NCBI RefSeq assembly: GCF_903915725.1
Contig: NZ_CAIWTY010000105.1
Location: 1 to 64,000 of the forward strand
DNA from: an uncultured Rhodopila sp.
GTDB taxonomy: Bacteria; Pseudomonadota; Alphaproteobacteria; Acetobacterales; Acetobacteraceae
Length of the DNA stretch: 64,000 nucleotides
Direction of reading: 5' to 3'
Shown: positions 35,158-45,115 of the stretch, piece after piece
How the letters are laid out: each line of letters opens with the position of its first letter
Position numbering within the stretch: position 1 is the first letter of the stretch
The notes under the pieces: model-generated
Databases searched by the model: none
What the model was told of the DNA's origin: nothing
What the model saw: the letters and a program-made list of their open reading frames with translations, nothing else
Translations under genes and position numbers: made by a program

Positions 35158-36489
35158 TTACTCCGCCGCCAGCGCCGTCGGTGCGCCCTCACCGGCTGCA
35201 TCCAGCGCCTGCCCGAGGTCGCGCAGCAGGTCATCCGGATGCTCGATGCCAACGGACAGCCGCACATAGCCCGGAGTCACGCCGGTCGCGGCCTGGTCAT
35301 GCTCGCTGAGCTGCGAGTGCGTCGTCGTCGCCGGATGGATCGCCAGCGAGCGCGCATCGCCGATGTTGGCCACGTGGTAAAACAGTTTCAGTGAATTGAT
35401 GAAACGACGCCCGGCCTCCCGCCCGCCGGCCAGTTCGAAGCCGACAAGACCGCCGAAGCCGCCCTTCAGGTAGGTGCGCGCGCTCTGTCCGGCCACGCCG
35501 GTATGGAAACCGGGATAGATCACCCGGGTCACCTCCGGACGGGTCTGCAGAAACTCCGCCACGCGCCGCGCATTTTCGTTGTGCTGGCGCAGGCGCAGCG
35601 GCAGCGTCTCCAGCCCTTGCAGGAACTGGAACGCGGCCAACGCGCTGCTGGCGGCACCGATGTCGCGCAGCAGCACGGCGCGGGCACGGACGACGTAAGC
35701 CACCGGTCCGAGTGCGCGGGTTTTATCCACCCAGGTGACGCCATGATAGCTGGGATCAGGCGTGTTCAGGGTCGGAAAGCGTTCCGCGTGTTGTTCCCAC
35801 GGGAACGTTCCGCTATCGACGATCAGCCCGCCGATGGTGGTGCCGTGGCCGCCGATATACTTCGTTGCGGAATACACCACAATCGCCGCGCCATGCTCGA
35901 ACGGCCGGATGATCAGCGGGGCGGCGGTATTGTCGATGATCAGCGGCACGCCGATTTCGCGCCCGATGGCGGCGACCTCGGCGATCGGGAAGACGTTGAG
36001 CTTCGGATTCGGCAACGACTCCGCATAGTACGCGCGCGTCCGCGCATCGGTGGCGCGGCGGAAATTCTCCGGGTCCGACGGATCGACGAAGCGGACTTCG
36101 ATGCCAAACTGCTTCAGCGACGCAGAAAACAGCGCCCAGGTGCCGCCATACAGATCAGTCGAAGAAACGATATTATCGCCCGCCCCGGCCAGGTTCAGCA
36201 CCGAATACGCCGAAGCCGCCTGGCCGGACGCCACCAGCAGCGCCGCGGCACCGCCCTCCAGCGCCGCGATGCGCTGTTCCAGCGCGTCCTGCGTCGGGTT
36301 CGCCACCCGCGAGTAAATGAAACCCAACTCATCCAGCGCAAACAGCCGATCGGCGTGTTCCGTGTCCTTGAACTGGAAGGAGGTGGTTTGGTAGATCGGC
36401 ACGGCAACCGCGCCGGTGACCGGATCGCTGCGCCAGGTGCCGCCGTGCAACGCCAGAGTTTCGAACTGATAAGCAGGTGTCTCGGTCAT
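35158..36489 (-). CDS. metY: O-acetylhomoserine sulfhydrylase
   Basis: The 443-residue PLP enzyme makes homocysteine (or methionine from methanethiol) from O-acetylhomoserine. N-terminal TLALHGG, PIYQTTSFQF and SRVANPTQDALEQRIAALEG are typical of MetY, and the PLP lysine is K210 in YSATKYIGGHG. C-terminal NIGDARSLAIHPATTTHSQL is also conserved. Length about 430-445 fits MetY rather than the shorter MetB/MetZ. ATG 36489 is preferred; an upstream start would run into the oxygenase gene. It lies 22 bases after that gene, in the same direction. Confidence 0.95.
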   Translation of the reverse strand: MTETPAYQFETLALHGGTWRSDPVTGAVAVPIYQTTSFQFKDTEHADRLFALDELGFIYSRVANPTQDALEQRIAALEGGAAALLVASGQAASAYSVLNLAGAGDNIVSSTDLYGGTWALFSASLKQFGIEVRFVDPSDPENFRRATDARTRAYYAESLPNPKLNVFPIAEVAAIGREIGVPLIIDNTAAPLIIRPFEHGAAIVVYSATKYIGGHGTTIGGLIVDSGTFPWEQHAERFPTLNTPDPSYHGVTWVDKTRALGPVAYVVRARAVLLRDIGAASSALAAFQFLQGLETLPLRLRQHNENARRVAEFLQTRPEVTRVIYPGFHTGVAGQSARTYLKGGFGGLVGFELAGGREAGRRFINSLKLFYHVANIGDARSLAIHPATTTHSQLSEHDQAATGVTPGYVRLSVGIEHPDDLLRDLGQALDAAGEGAPTALAAE

Positions 36490-36511
36490 CGGCCTGTCCT
36501 TGTAACGAGAA

Positions 36512-37567
36512 TTACGATGCCGCCGGCTCGGCGTACGCCGATGCCGTTTGCCCGGCCAGTTTGAAGCTGGCAACCAGATCGGCATGATGCCGCTGCGCCA
36601 CATCCGGGTGGGAGCGCAACCGGCCTTTCAGCGCGTTCAGGCCGACTTCGCGGATTAAAGGGTTGGCCGGGTCGCGCGTGACGCCGCGGCGCCGGGCCGC
36701 CAGCTCCGGCGGCAGGTCCAGCAATGGCACGCTGGCATCAAGATTGCCGCCCAGGAAAAACGCGATCGACAGCCGCTCCGATCCCGACGGGGGCGTGAGC
36801 GCGCGATGCACGTTCGCCCTCAGGTAGCCGTCCGAGGCCAGTTCCAGCAATTCGCCGATATTGATGACGAAACTGCCGGGCACCGGGGGCGCATCGATCC
36901 AGTCGCCGCCTTCGGTTTCCACCTGCAGGCCGGGCTGGTCCGCCTGATACAGCAGCGTCAGGAAGCCGCCGTCTTTGTGCGCGCCGACGCCCTGGTCGCT
37001 GTCGGTGGTGTCGCGGCCGGGGTAGCGGATCAGTTTCAGCAGCGTCGTCGGCGAGGGGGTGTATATCGGCGCGAACACGTTCGCTGGTTGCCCCAGCGCC
37101 AGGGCGAATGCCTGCAACAACCGGATGCCGACGGCGGTGACCTCGGCGATCCAGTCCTGCACCACGGGTTTCAGCTCCGGCAGCGCCTCGGGCCACTGGT
37201 TGGGTCCTTGCAGCCGCGCCCAGGGCGGCGAGTCCGCGCCGATGGCCAGGGGCGCTCGTTCCGCGCCGATGTCGATCTGCTCGCGCCAGTCGGGGCGGCC
37301 GCGCGTCAGTTCGCTGGCGGCCCGGTTATAGCCGCGGAAATGCGGCGAGTGCACCATCTCCACCGCCAGCTTGTCCGCCTCCGGCAGGGCGAAGAACCGG
37401 TGCGCCAGCGCGGCAAGCCGATCGGCTTTCGCCTGTTCGATGCCGTGCCCGACCAGATAGAAGAAGCCGGCCTCACGCGCGGCGCTGCCCAGATCCGCAA
37501 GGAAACCGGCACGCTCGGCGGGGCCCGCGTCGAACCGGCTGAGATCGAGGACGGGAAGCTGGCTCAT
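36512..37567 (-). CDS. Isopenicillin N synthase-family 2-oxoglutarate/Fe(II) oxygenase
   Basis: The 351-residue non-haem iron oxygenase has an N-terminal DIOX_N domain (VLDLSRFDAG, GFFYLVGHGI) and a C-terminal jelly roll. Iron ligands are His197, Asp199 (GAHKDGGFLTLLYQ) and His254 (NVHRAL); the cosubstrate Arg265 is in ERLSIAF. All are intact. The family oxidises diverse small molecules and bacterial members of this size are mostly uncharacterised. The start is ATG 37567 rather than a GTG nine bases upstream. It is in an operon with metY and divergent from an amino-acid ABC transporter. Confidence 0.92.
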   Translation of the reverse strand: MSQLPVLDLSRFDAGPAERAGFLADLGSAAREAGFFYLVGHGIEQAKADRLAALAHRFFALPEADKLAVEMVHSPHFRGYNRAASELTRGRPDWREQIDIGAERAPLAIGADSPPWARLQGPNQWPEALPELKPVVQDWIAEVTAVGIRLLQAFALALGQPANVFAPIYTPSPTTLLKLIRYPGRDTTDSDQGVGAHKDGGFLTLLYQADQPGLQVETEGGDWIDAPPVPGSFVINIGELLELASDGYLRANVHRALTPPSGSERLSIAFFLGGNLDASVPLLDLPPELAARRRGVTRDPANPLIREVGLNALKGRLRSHPDVAQRHHADLVASFKLAGQTASAYAEPAAS

Positions 37568-37606
37568 TCCACGCACGCTCCGTGTAGAAAATGTCTATCT
37601 CGCATG

Positions 37607-37635
37607 ATTTAATGTGTGTCAACGAAACTTGTCAA
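37607..37635 (-). promoter_or_regulatory. Candidate promoter of the oxygenase-metY operon
   Basis: On the minus strand TTGACA (37630-37635) and TTAAAT (37607-37612) are 17 bases apart, about 40 bases upstream of ATG 37567. A second TTGACA lies 13 bases downstream of the first (37617-37622), forming a direct repeat that a regulator could use. The region is the only gap (154 bases) between the two divergent units. Confidence 0.45.
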
Positions 37636-37721
37636 CGCGATATGGTCTGCCGCGCGGCCACTTCACAGCATCGCCGGTTTCGTACATCTTATGGCGTGGC
37701 GTTTATTGGATCAAATCACGT

Positions 37722-39443
37722 ATGGCAATCGGTGAACTAACCGCATCGGCGGTGCCGGACCGGGCCGCTGAACCGCCCGGGGACTATGCCGGCTATCGGG
37801 TTGTCCCGGCCCGCTACCCGTGGCGGGTGGTGGGGACTCTGCTGGCCGCCCTGATCATCGGGCTGTCGCTGCGGTCGATCTTCACCAACCCGCGCTGGGG
37901 CTGGGGGGTGTTCCGCGAGTGGTTCTTCGCCGAACCTGTATTGGCGGGCCTCGGCCGGACCTTGGAACTGACCGCCATCGGCGCGGTGTGCGGCTTCGCC
38001 CTGGGCGGTTTGCTGGCGCTGGCGCGGCTGTCAAAATCGCCGCTGCTATCGGGCCTGGCCTGGGCCTATATCTGGCTGCTGCGGTCAATTCCGCTGATCG
38101 TTCTGCTGCTGTTGCTGTACAACCTCGGCTACCTGTACGAAACGGTCACGCTGGGCATCCCGTTCACCGACATCGTCTTCGCCAAATACCCGACGACCTT
38201 CATCCTCAGCCAGTTCACCGCCGCGGTGCTCGGCCTCAGCCTGAACCAGGCGGCGTTTTCCGCCGAGATCATCCGCGGCGGCATCCTGTCGGTCGACCCC
38301 GGCCAATTGGAGGCCGCGGCGGCGCTCGGCCTGCCGCGGCGGCGGCAGATCTTCCGCATCGTCCTGCCGCAGGCGATGCGATCGATCCTGCCCGCCGGAT
38401 TCAATGAAATCATCGGCCTCGCCAAGGCCACCTCGATGGTCTACGTCCTGGCGCTGCCGGAACTGTTCTACACCGTCCAGGTCATCTACCGGCGCAACCT
38501 GGAGGTCATTCCGCTGCTGACGGTCGCAACGGTCTGGTACCTGATCATCCTGACCGTTCTGTCGGCCATCCAGTTCCGCATCGAGCGGCATTTTTCCAAA
38601 GGCGCGCTGCGCAACACCAAGGTGCGGTTGCTCGCGGACCTGCCGGCGCGTCCGCATGAAACCGCGCCGCTCGGCAGCGGCAAAGCCGGCTCCGTCGGCA
38701 TCCATGGCGTGTCGAAAAGCTATGGCGCGCATCTTGTGCTGGACAAAATCAGCCTGACCGTCCCGGCTGGCAGCGTCACCGTCATCCTCGGCCCGTCCGG
38801 CTCCGGCAAATCGACGCTGTTGCGATCAATCAACCACCTCGAAAAGGTCGATTCCGGTTTCATAACTATCGACCACGATATGATCGGCTATAGCCGAAAG
38901 GGAACAACGCTCTACGAACTGAAGGAAAAAGACATCCTGAAGCACCGCACCGAGGTCGGAATGGTGTTCCAGACCTTCAACCTGTTTCCGCATCTGACGG
39001 TCCTTGAAAACATCGCCGAAGCCCCGGTTTCGGTGCGGGGGCTGACCCGCGCGCAGGCCACGGAACTGGCGCAAGACCTGCTGGCCCGCGTCGGCCTCAG
39101 CGAGAAAGCCAACGCCTATCCCCGCCAGCTCTCCGGCGGACAGCAGCAGCGCGTCGCCATTGCGCGCGCCTTGGCGCTGCGCCCGAAAGTCCTGCTGTTC
39201 GATGAGCCGACATCCGCGCTCGATCCCGAACTGGTGGGCGAAGTGCTCGACGTGATCAAGGAACTCGCCCGTTCCGGCACCACCATGATCATCGTCACGC
39301 ATGAAATCGGCTTCGCCCGCGAAGTCGCCGACACGGTGGTCTTCATGGATGCCGGCGAAATCCTCGAAACCGGCCCGCCCGGCGTGATCTTCAACGCAGC
39401 CACGCATCCTCGGACCAGGGACTTCCTGGCCAAGGTGCTCTGA
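37722..39443 (+). CDS. Polar amino-acid ABC transporter, permease fused to ATPase
   Basis: The 573-residue protein fuses two subunits that are normally separate. Residues about 1-300 are a HisM/GlnP-type permease with several membrane helices and the EAA-loop [21 protein letters not shown]. Residues about 320-573 are the ATPase: Walker [10 protein letters not shown] near 357-365, signature LSGGQQQR, Walker [15 protein letters not shown], then HEIGFAREV of the GlnQ group. ATG 37722 follows the non-coding divergent region; upstream frame extension has no family sequence. The binding-protein gene follows at 39455, so this is a complete importer. Confidence 0.92.
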   Translation: MAIGELTASAVPDRAAEPPGDYAGYRVVPARYPWRVVGTLLAALIIGLSLRSIFTNPRWGWGVFREWFFAEPVLAGLGRTLELTAIGAVCGFALGGLLALARLSKSPLLSGLAWAYIWLLRSIPLIVLLLLLYNLGYLYETVTLGIPFTDIVFAKYPTTFILSQFTAAVLGLSLNQAAFSAEIIRGGILSVDPGQLEAAAALGLPRRRQIFRIVLPQAMRSILPAGFNEIIGLAKATSMVYVLALPELFYTVQVIYRRNLEVIPLLTVATVWYLIILTVLSAIQFRIERHFSKGALRNTKVRLLADLPARPHETAPLGSGKAGSVGIHGVSKSYGAHLVLDKISLTVPAGSVTVILGPSGSGKSTLLRSINHLEKVDSGFITIDHDMIGYSRKGTTLYELKEKDILKHRTEVGMVFQTFNLFPHLTVLENIAEAPVSVRGLTRAQATELAQDLLARVGLSEKANAYPRQLSGGQQQRVAIARALALRPKVLLFDEPTSALDPELVGEVLDVIKELARSGTTMIIVTHEIGFAREVADTVVFMDAGEILETGPPGVIFNAATHPRTRDFLAKVL

Positions 39444-39454
39444 AGGAGTTTTCC

Positions 39455-40372
39455 ATGCATCTGACACGACGCTCGGCCGTCACCGGCCTGGCCCTGTTCG
39501 CGACCGTGCCGGCCCGCGCCGCCTTCGATCTTGGACCGGAGCAGCCCGGACGGCTACACACCGGCAGGAACGACGCCGCCATCGCGCTGATCCCGAAGAA
39601 TTTCCCGTTCGTTACGCCGGGAAGCCTGACGGTCGGCATCCATCCGAACAATCCGCCGATAAGCACCTACGCAACGGACGCCCGGACCATCGTCGGTTTC
39701 GATCCCGACCTGATCACCCTGCTGGCGGAAAGCCTCGGTCTGAAGCCGGAACTGGTTGCCGTCGCCTGGGCCGACTGGCCGCTCGGGCTGGTATCCGGAA
39801 AATTCGACGCGGTGGCCTCCAACGTTACCGTCACCGAGCAGCGCAAGGAGAAATTCGATTTCTCCACCTACCGAAAAGACGAGATCGGCTGGTACGTCCC
39901 GATCAACAGCCCGATCACGTCGATCAAGGAACCCAAGGATGTGGCCGGGCTAAGGGTGATCACCGACTCCGGAACGAACCAGGAGAAGATCGCGCTTGAG
40001 TGGAATCGCCTGAATGTCGCCGCCGGGCTGAAGCCATTTGAAATCCAGTATTACGACGACGATGCGGCAACGACCCTCACCCTGGTGTCCGGCCGCGCCG
40101 ACGCGATCCTCAGCGTCAATGCCAGCCGCGCCTACAAGGCGGCGGTGGACGGCAAAACCCGGCTTGCTGGCACGATCAGCGGCGGCTGGCCACGCACCGC
40201 GGAGATCGCCGTGACCACCCGCAAGGACAGCGGGCTTGCCGACGCGCTGACCGCCGCGGTCAACGGGCTGATCGCCAGCGGCACTTATGCAAAACTGCTG
40301 GACCGCTGGAGCCTCGGTTCGGAGGCGATCGAAAAGTCCCAGACCAACCCGCCCGGTCTGCCGAAAACCTGA
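39455..40372 (+). CDS. Periplasmic amino-acid-type binding protein of the ABC importer
   Basis: The 305-residue protein has an N-terminal export signal ([19 protein letters not shown] then ARAA); the Arg pair before a hydrophobic core resembles a Tat signal. The rest is an SBP_bac_3 fold: [48 protein letters not shown] and [13 protein letters not shown]. It delivers an amino acid or sulfur/opine-like compound to the permease-ATPase fusion directly upstream. It follows by 11 bases with AAGGAG before the ATG. Confidence 0.92.
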   Translation: MHLTRRSAVTGLALFATVPARAAFDLGPEQPGRLHTGRNDAAIALIPKNFPFVTPGSLTVGIHPNNPPISTYATDARTIVGFDPDLITLLAESLGLKPELVAVAWADWPLGLVSGKFDAVASNVTVTEQRKEKFDFSTYRKDEIGWYVPINSPITSIKEPKDVAGLRVITDSGTNQEKIALEWNRLNVAAGLKPFEIQYYDDDAATTLTLVSGRADAILSVNASRAYKAAVDGKTRLAGTISGGWPRTAEIAVTTRKDSGLADALTAAVNGLIASGTYAKLLDRWSLGSEAIEKSQTNPPGLPKT

Positions 40373-40414
40373 TCAAACCAGCAGCCTTCAGAAACGACTC
40401 GCCGCCGGTGCCCC

Positions 40415-40497
40415 CCGTCATGCCGACACAGGTCGGCATCCACGCCCTTATTTAGATAAGCAAAGGCGTGGATGGCGGGCCTGCGCCCGCCATGACG
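40415..40497. repeat. REP/BIME-like intergenic repeat
   Basis: GTCATGCCGACACAGGTCGG, CATCCACGCC, loop, GGCGTGG, then ATGGCGGGCCTGCGCCCGCC and ATGAC. It has the same parts as the repeat at 35060-35142 but in reverse order, consistent with one bipartite element present in both orientations. Confidence 0.75.
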
Positions 40498-40542
40498 GCA
40501 GAGGCGCCCGTGCCCATGGGTCAAACTTTGCGGCGGTTGGCA

Positions 40543-41481
40543 TCACCGCGTAATATCGGTCACGAACGAGGCGATGTCCGGCCGCGCCGGAATGATGTGG
40601 TTCTCCACATACCAGTCGGCGATATGCCCGACATGGGTCGCCTCGTCCGGACCGACCGGGCCGAGCGGGTCGGTGTTATACTCCCCCAACCGGGCCGCCA
40701 CCCCGGCAGGAAGCCCAAGTTCGCGCACCCAGATCTCCCCGGCTTCCTGCCTATGCCCCCGCGCCCAAACATTTTCCGCGCGCAACACCTCGAACACCGC
40801 CGCCACGACCGGACGATGGGCCTGAAGAAACGATTGGCTGACGAAGTAGGCGATGGCGTTCTCCGATCCAACCTGAGCGCCATCCGCCAGCAGCCGCGCG
40901 CTGCCATTCCCCAGCACCACCGACAGGAACGGGTCCCAGGTCGCCCAGGCATCGACATGCCCGCCGCTCAGCGCGCTGGAGGAATCCGGCGGCGCCAGAT
41001 AGGCGCGGGTCACCCGATCCGCCGGAACGTTCGCCTTGTTCAACGCCCGCACCAGCAAATATTCTCCGGTGCCCCCGCGGTTCACCGCCACCGTGCGCCC
41101 CTGCAGTTCGGCCACGCTGCGCAGCGGCGAATCGGCCCGCACCACGATGCCCTCATCGCCGGCCGATTGCGGTTGATAGGCGAACATCACCAGCTTGACC
41201 CCGCCGGCGCGCGACGTAATAAACGACGTCGAACTTCCCACTGTCAGGTCGATCGCGCCGCCGTTCATCGCCTCCACCGCCGGAGCGGCCGCGGCGAACG
41301 GCCCCGCCCAGGCAACCGCAACGCCGCGCGGTTCCAGCGCTTTTTCCAGCGACCCGTGCGCCTTCGCCAGGGTCAGGTCGTTGGTGCCCTTCAGGTAGCC
41401 GATGCGCAGCGTGACAGCCGGCTCCTCTGCCCGCGCCGCCGAAACGAACATCAAGAAAACCGCCGCAAACCGAAACAACAT
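40543..41481 (-). CDS. Sulfonate/nitrate-type ABC binding protein (SsuA-like)
   Basis: The 312-residue periplasmic protein has a clear signal peptide (MLFRFAAVFLMFVSAARAEE). Its mature part has the NMT1/SsuA fold: TLRIGYLKGTNDLTLAKAHG, AAAPAVEAMNGGAIDLTVGS, DEGIVVRADSPLRSVAELQG and GHVDAWATWDPFLSVVLGN. It likely captures an aliphatic sulfonate. No permease or ATPase is adjacent, so it would depend on components elsewhere. It follows the flavin monooxygenase gene on the minus strand; ATG 41481 is chosen because it starts the signal peptide. Confidence 0.88.
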   Translation of the reverse strand: MLFRFAAVFLMFVSAARAEEPAVTLRIGYLKGTNDLTLAKAHGSLEKALEPRGVAVAWAGPFAAAAPAVEAMNGGAIDLTVGSSTSFITSRAGGVKLVMFAYQPQSAGDEGIVVRADSPLRSVAELQGRTVAVNRGGTGEYLLVRALNKANVPADRVTRAYLAPPDSSSALSGGHVDAWATWDPFLSVVLGNGSARLLADGAQVGSENAIAYFVSQSFLQAHRPVVAAVFEVLRAENVWARGHRQEAGEIWVRELGLPAGVAARLGEYNTDPLGPVGPDEATHVGHIADWYVENHIIPARPDIASFVTDITR

Positions 41482-41492
41482 CCGCCAATCCC

Positions 41493-42821
41493 CTAAGCCG
41501 ACGGGCGAGCAAGCCCGAGATGGTCCCGCAACGTCGCTCCGGTATACTCGGTGCGGAACAAGCCGCGCTATTGCAGCTCCGGCACCAGCAGCCGCACGAT
41601 GCTTTCCAGCCCGCCGGGGAAATACGGGATCTGCAACATGAAGCCGTCGCAGGCGCCGGCCTCCTGCCATTCCTGCATCCGGTCCGCCACCGCAACCGGC
41701 GTGCCGGTGAAGCCGAACGTCGTCCGCCCGGCGCCATAGCGCTGGCCAAGCTGCGCCACGGTCAGGCCGGTTCGGCGGGTCAATTCCACGACCTCCCGGA
41801 AATGCCCTTCGACACCGGGCGCTTCCAGATCCTCCGGCAGCACTTCGTTCTGCGGCAGCAGCGACAAATCGATCCCGAGATGATACGACAGCGTCGAAAG
41901 TCCGGCCTCCGGCAGGCTGAGCGACGACAGCAACTCCTGCTGCGCCTCCGCCGCTTCCAAACTCTCCGCAACGACTGGAGCGATGCCGGGCAACACCTTA
42001 ACACCATCAGGATCGCGGCCGAACCGTTCCGCTCGCGCCCGCAGGTCCATGCGGAACTCCCGCGCCAGCACCGGATCGCCCGGTGTGACGAAAATCACCT
42101 CCGCCCAGCGCGCGGCGAAATCGCGGCCGCGGTCCGACGCCCCCGCCTGCACGAACACCGGCCGCCCCTGAGGCGACCGACTGACGTTCAACGGCCCCTG
42201 GACATTGAACCAGTTACCGGAATGATCCACCCGGTGCACTTTCGCCGGGTCCGCGAACAGCGGCGTATGGCGGTCGCGCACCAGTGCGCCGTCCTCCCAC
42301 GAATCCCACAGCGCGCAGGCAACCTGCATGAACTCGTCGGCGCGATCGTAGCGTTGCTCGCGGGAAAGCTGCTCGGTGCGGCCGAAGTTGCGCGCCTCGG
42401 CATCCTGAAACGAGGTCACGATATTCCAGGCGGCGCGGCCGTTGCTAAGGTGGTCCAGCGTCGCCATCGCGCGGGCCAGGATATACGGCTCGAAATACGT
42501 CGCCGACATCGTGCAGCCCAGGCCGATATGTTTCGTCGCCCCCGCGATGATCGACAGCACCACCAGCGGGTCCAGCCGCAGCGCGCCCAGCGCGCCGTAG
42601 CGCAACTGGCTGTCGAGGCTGTCACCCAGCCGGTCCGGCACGGCAAGAATATCCGGCAGGAAGACCATGTCGAAACGGCCTTCCTCGAGCAACCGCCCGA
42701 GGTTCTGGTAATACTCCGCCGACAGCAGGTCACCGCCCGCCTGCGGGTGCCGCCAGCCGCCATGGCTGCCGGAAACCGGGCCGGCGGAAGCGAAGACGGC
42801 AAGGTGCAGGGGTTTTGTCAT
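41493..42821 (-). pseudogene. NtaA/DszA-type flavin monooxygenase interrupted by in-frame TAG
   Basis: The intact part (41568-42821, 417 residues) is an LLM-class FMNH2-dependent monooxygenase of the NtaA/SnaA/DszA group: LSAEYYQNLGRLLEEGRFDM, VFLPD, NIVTSFQDAEARNFG, GRPVFVQAGASDRGRDFAA and a late FTGTPVAVADRMQEW. It stops at TAG (41568-41570) after LVPELQ, but the same frame continues for 24 codons as RGLFRTEYTGATLRDHLGL to a TAG at 41493. That is the normal conserved family C-terminus. The read-through stop would lie 11 bases before the SsuA-like start, a natural operon spacing. So one point mutation, a sequencing error or amber read-through is likely. The truncated protein might still fold. 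Confidence 0.85.
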
Positions 42822-42920
42822 ACGTGGTATCGCTCAGTCTGTGCGTGATACACCATGAACTCCCCCATTTGGCAGCACGATTGATTGTCGCCTCGCGTCG
42901 AACCTGCCAAGAGCATCAGC

Positions 42921-44165
42921 ATGGATCGCCCGTCAAGCCACGCCCCCGCCGCCGACATGCCTCTCCGCCGCGGCGCGCTGCCGATATTCCTGCTGCTCAG
43001 CGCCGGGACCGGCATCTCCGTCGGCGTGCTGTCGCTGTCGCTGCCGCTGTTCGCGCTCAGCCTGTCCGCCACGCCGGCGGAAGTCGGCCTGATTCGGGGC
43101 GCCGCCGGCATCGGCCTGCTCTGCGCGGTGCTTCCCGCCGGTTTCCTGGTGGACCGGTTCGGTTCCCGAACAATGTTCTACGCCGGCAGCCTCGGCATGG
43201 TCCTGTGCGTCGCCGCCTACCGTTTCTCCACCGTGCCCGCCGCGCTGATCGCAATTGCGGTGTTCGAGGGCGGCTTCCGCTGCCTGGCCTTCAACGCGCT
43301 GACCGCAACGTTCCTGCAGGCCCTGCCGCGCTTCGGCATGAAGACCGTCGGCTGGTCCAAGGGCGCGCTGTCCTTGGGCCTGAGCTTCCTGGGTCCGCTG
43401 CTGGCCGGGGCGCTGCTCGGCGTCGCCACCTTCCATACGGTCTTTACCGCGGTGATCGTCATGACGCTGGCGCCGAACGTTCTGATGACGTTGGTTGGCG
43501 GCGCCGGGCCGCCGCCTCGCGCCGGGACGGGCGGCGCGCTGGCCTCGGTGCTGAGCCATGGCGGCGAAATCGCGGCCCTGCTCCGGCAACCCAACGTAGC
43601 GGCCTGCCTGGGGGCGGAGGCGCTGGTAGCCGCGACGTTCTCCGCCTTCGGCACCTTCATCGTGGTGGCTGCCGTCTCGGTGCTGGGCATGACGCCGATG
43701 ACGGCCTCGGTGCTGGCGGCGACCGAGGGCGCGACGTTCATCGCCACCGTGTTCGTGGCCGGTGGGCTGATCCAGCGCCTGTCGCACCGGTCCGCCGTGC
43801 TCATCGGCGTTGGCATTGCCGCCCCGAGCCTGGCCAGCCTGTCATGGGGCGGCGCGGTGCCGGTGCTGTTCGCCGCCGCGCTGACCCTGGGCTGGGGCCT
43901 GGGCCTGCTGTCGCTGATCACGACATCGCGCGCCGGAACATTGCCGGGTGAGAAGGGCAAGGTCGCCAGCCTGTTTATGGCCGCGGCCGGCATCGGCATC
44001 GCCATTGGCCCGGCGTTTGGCGGCACGGTGGCGGCCTGGTTCGGCGTCCGGGCGGTGTTTGTCACCTTTGTTCCGCTTTACCTGCTGCTGGCCGCATCGG
44101 TGCTCGGCCGGGTGCAAAAAAGGCCAAGCGGCGGCGGCGCGATCAACCTGGCGAAGCAACCGTAG
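42921..44165 (+). CDS. MFS transporter of unknown substrate
   Basis: The 414-residue protein has about 12 membrane helices and MFS-type loop sequences (GFLVDRFGSRTMFYAGSLGM between helices 2 and 3; LPGEKGKVASLFMAAAGIGI in the second half). Weak similarity of pattern to multidrug/sugar efflux types does not fix a substrate. It diverges from the flavin monooxygenase gene; ATG 42921 is preferred because the region before it is charged and non-helical. Confidence 0.82.
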   Translation: MDRPSSHAPAADMPLRRGALPIFLLLSAGTGISVGVLSLSLPLFALSLSATPAEVGLIRGAAGIGLLCAVLPAGFLVDRFGSRTMFYAGSLGMVLCVAAYRFSTVPAALIAIAVFEGGFRCLAFNALTATFLQALPRFGMKTVGWSKGALSLGLSFLGPLLAGALLGVATFHTVFTAVIVMTLAPNVLMTLVGGAGPPPRAGTGGALASVLSHGGEIAALLRQPNVAACLGAEALVAATFSAFGTFIVVAAVSVLGMTPMTASVLAATEGATFIATVFVAGGLIQRLSHRSAVLIGVGIAAPSLASLSWGGAVPVLFAAALTLGWGLGLLSLITTSRAGTLPGEKGKVASLFMAAAGIGIAIGPAFGGTVAAWFGVRAVFVTFVPLYLLLAASVLGRVQKRPSGGGAINLAKQP

Positions 44166-44172
44166 GCCCGGG

Positions 44173-45114
44173 TCAGCCCGTCCGAGCCGAACCCGAAACC
44201 GACCGCACCCACCCGCACGCCTCGTCGATCGCAGCGCTGGCCGTGTCCACCACGCCCGGCCAGAAGAAGAAGCCGTGGTTCACGCCGTCCCAGCGCTTCA
44301 TCTCCGTCGCCACCCCCGCCTGCCGCAACTGCCGGGCGTAGTATTCGCCTTCATCGCGCAGCGGATCGTATTCGGCGGTGATCACCAGGGCAGGCGGCAA
44401 CCCGCTCAGGTCCGCCGCCCGCAGCGGGCTGGCATGCGGGTGCGCCGCGTCCCGTCTGTCGGCCAGATAGTGGTCCCAGAACCAGATCATGCCGGCACGG
44501 GTCAGCCCGTAGCCTTCGGCGTTCTCGGTCATCGAAGGCGTGCCGGGATCGTAGTGATCGGTCACCGGATAGATCAGCAACTGACCCAGCAACTTCGGGC
44601 CGCCTTCGTCACGGATGCGCAAAGCGGTCACCGCCGCCAGATTGCCCCCGGCGCTGTCCCCCGCCACCAACACCCTCCCGGGATCTGCTCCCAGCGCCGC
44701 CGCATTCGCCACCGCCCAGCGGGTCGCCGCCAAACAGTCATCCGTCGCAGCCGGGAATTTCGCTTCCGGCGCCAGGCGGTAATCCACCGAAACCACCACG
44801 CACCCCGATCCGGCGCACAGATTGCGGCACATCCGGTCGTGCGTATCCAGGCTGCACACCACGAAGCCGCTGCCGTGGAAGAACACCATCAGCGGAAATG
44901 GACCCTGCCCCAGCGGCGTGTAGATCCGCAGCGCCAGCGATCCGCCCGGCCCCTGCATGTCGCGATTGACCACCCGAGCAATCTCGGGCGTCCGCAGTCC
45001 GGGGAAATCCCGTGCCGCAAACTGCGCCCGCGCCTCCGCCACCGTCAGCGTATGCAGCGGCGGCAGGGCGGCGCCGAGTTCCAGCAGCATGCGGATCTGA
45101 GGATCAACCGGCAT
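44173..45114 (-). CDS. Alpha/beta hydrolase, hormone-sensitive-lipase family
   Basis: The 313-residue esterase has an oxyanion motif HGSGF (80-84; usually HGGGF), nucleophile elbow GDSAGGN (Ser154), acid in EYDPLRDEG and His in VNHGFFF. It hydrolyses short acyl esters. ATG 45114 is one base after the thiolase stop (TGACATG), so the two are one translation-coupled unit. Together with the thiolase it may act in degradation of an acyl or ester compound. The Gly-to-Ser change in the oxyanion motif is tolerated in some relatives. Confidence 0.9.
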   Translation of the reverse strand: MPVDPQIRMLLELGAALPPLHTLTVAEARAQFAARDFPGLRTPEIARVVNRDMQGPGGSLALRIYTPLGQGPFPLMVFFHGSGFVVCSLDTHDRMCRNLCAGSGCVVVSVDYRLAPEAKFPAATDDCLAATRWAVANAAALGADPGRVLVAGDSAGGNLAAVTALRIRDEGGPKLLGQLLIYPVTDHYDPGTPSMTENAEGYGLTRAGMIWFWDHYLADRRDAAHPHASPLRAADLSGLPPALVITAEYDPLRDEGEYYARQLRQAGVATEMKRWDGVNHGFFFWPGVVDTASAAIDEACGWVRSVSGSARTG

Positions 45115-45115
45115 G

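Noticed and set aside
36490-36511. SAM riboswitch before metY
   Set aside because: Only 22 bases separate metY from the oxygenase gene, which is too short, and no SAM-II-like sequence was seen in the 154-bp divergent region either.
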